DNA of 27,812 bases, from the IMG/VR virus record IMGVR_UViG_3300017593_000760, positions 1 through 27,812 of that record. One strand, written 5' to 3'. The notes beneath the pieces were generated by a model. The model had not been told where the DNA came from, searched no databases, and worked only from the letters and a program-made list of their open reading frames with translations. This stretch comes from a virus. Of the stretch, positions 27,741 through 27,812 are shown one piece after another. The stretch's first letter is position 1. Every line of letters starts with the position of its first letter. Both the position numbers and the translations under genes were made by a program.

Positions 27741-27812
27741 TATATGGGGAAAGCTCCTTGTCATTCCTTATCCGAATACACACTCGTCGCTTATAAATCA
27801 AAAATTCGTGGA

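Overview
The window looks like part of an archaeal virus genome or a related archaeal extrachromosomal element. The evidence is a family B DNA polymerase, an AEP-type primase carrying a PriL-like iron-sulfur tail, a RadA/RadB-like recombinase, a DHH (RecJ-like) nuclease and an XPF/ERCC4-type nuclease, together with TATA-like promoters, Shine-Dalgarno sites and very tight packing of many small unknown genes. Every gene I can support is on the minus strand, so the window reads from right to left. I see no terminase, portal or capsid gene, no tRNA, no CRISPR array and no insertion sequence. Assignment to a specific host or virus family would be a guess.

Layout in the direction of transcription. 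(1) 27812 to 20832: small unknown genes, then an amidoligase, two small paralogs and a class II glutamine amidotransferase-like protein, then unknown genes, a 220-bp spacer with a GAA triplet tract and palindromes, and a MoxR-type AAA+ ATPase. (2) 20819 to 16252: a tiny membrane peptide, small proteins including a zinc ribbon, a probable frameshifted gene, a metallopeptidase/vWA protein (the usual MoxR partner) and five tandem paralogs of an unrecognised family. (3) 16238 to 6191: small zinc-binding and membrane proteins, then a replication/recombination block (unknown proteins, DHH phosphoesterase, RadA-like ATPase, ERCC4 nuclease, adenine methyltransferase, DUF47/PhoU-like protein, small proteins, primase, zinc ribbon, N4-cytosine-type methyltransferase). 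(4) 6155 to 576: two paralogous methyltransferases, PolB, a calcineurin-like phosphoesterase, an unknown protein, a ClpP-like protease and an Nmad1/DUF1599-like protein. (5) 588 to 1: an unknown protein and the start of a phage-type DNA methyltransferase cut by the window edge.

The clearest regulatory observation is that blocks 2 to 5 each begin with a copy of one module of about 93 bp. It has TGCACATA-like and TATGTGCA-like boxes at its ends and a TATA-like box between them, which suggests a shared regulator and four co-regulated operons. Most genes within blocks overlap by ATGA or similar junctions, implying translational coupling.

Functionally, the window combines a nearly self-sufficient DNA replication and repair set, at least five DNA methyltransferases without a visible restriction enzyme (probably self-protection), and two less understood modules: MoxR/vWA plus a paralog array, and amidoligase/amidotransferase plus a paralog pair. 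Those two modules are the best candidates for undescribed biology.
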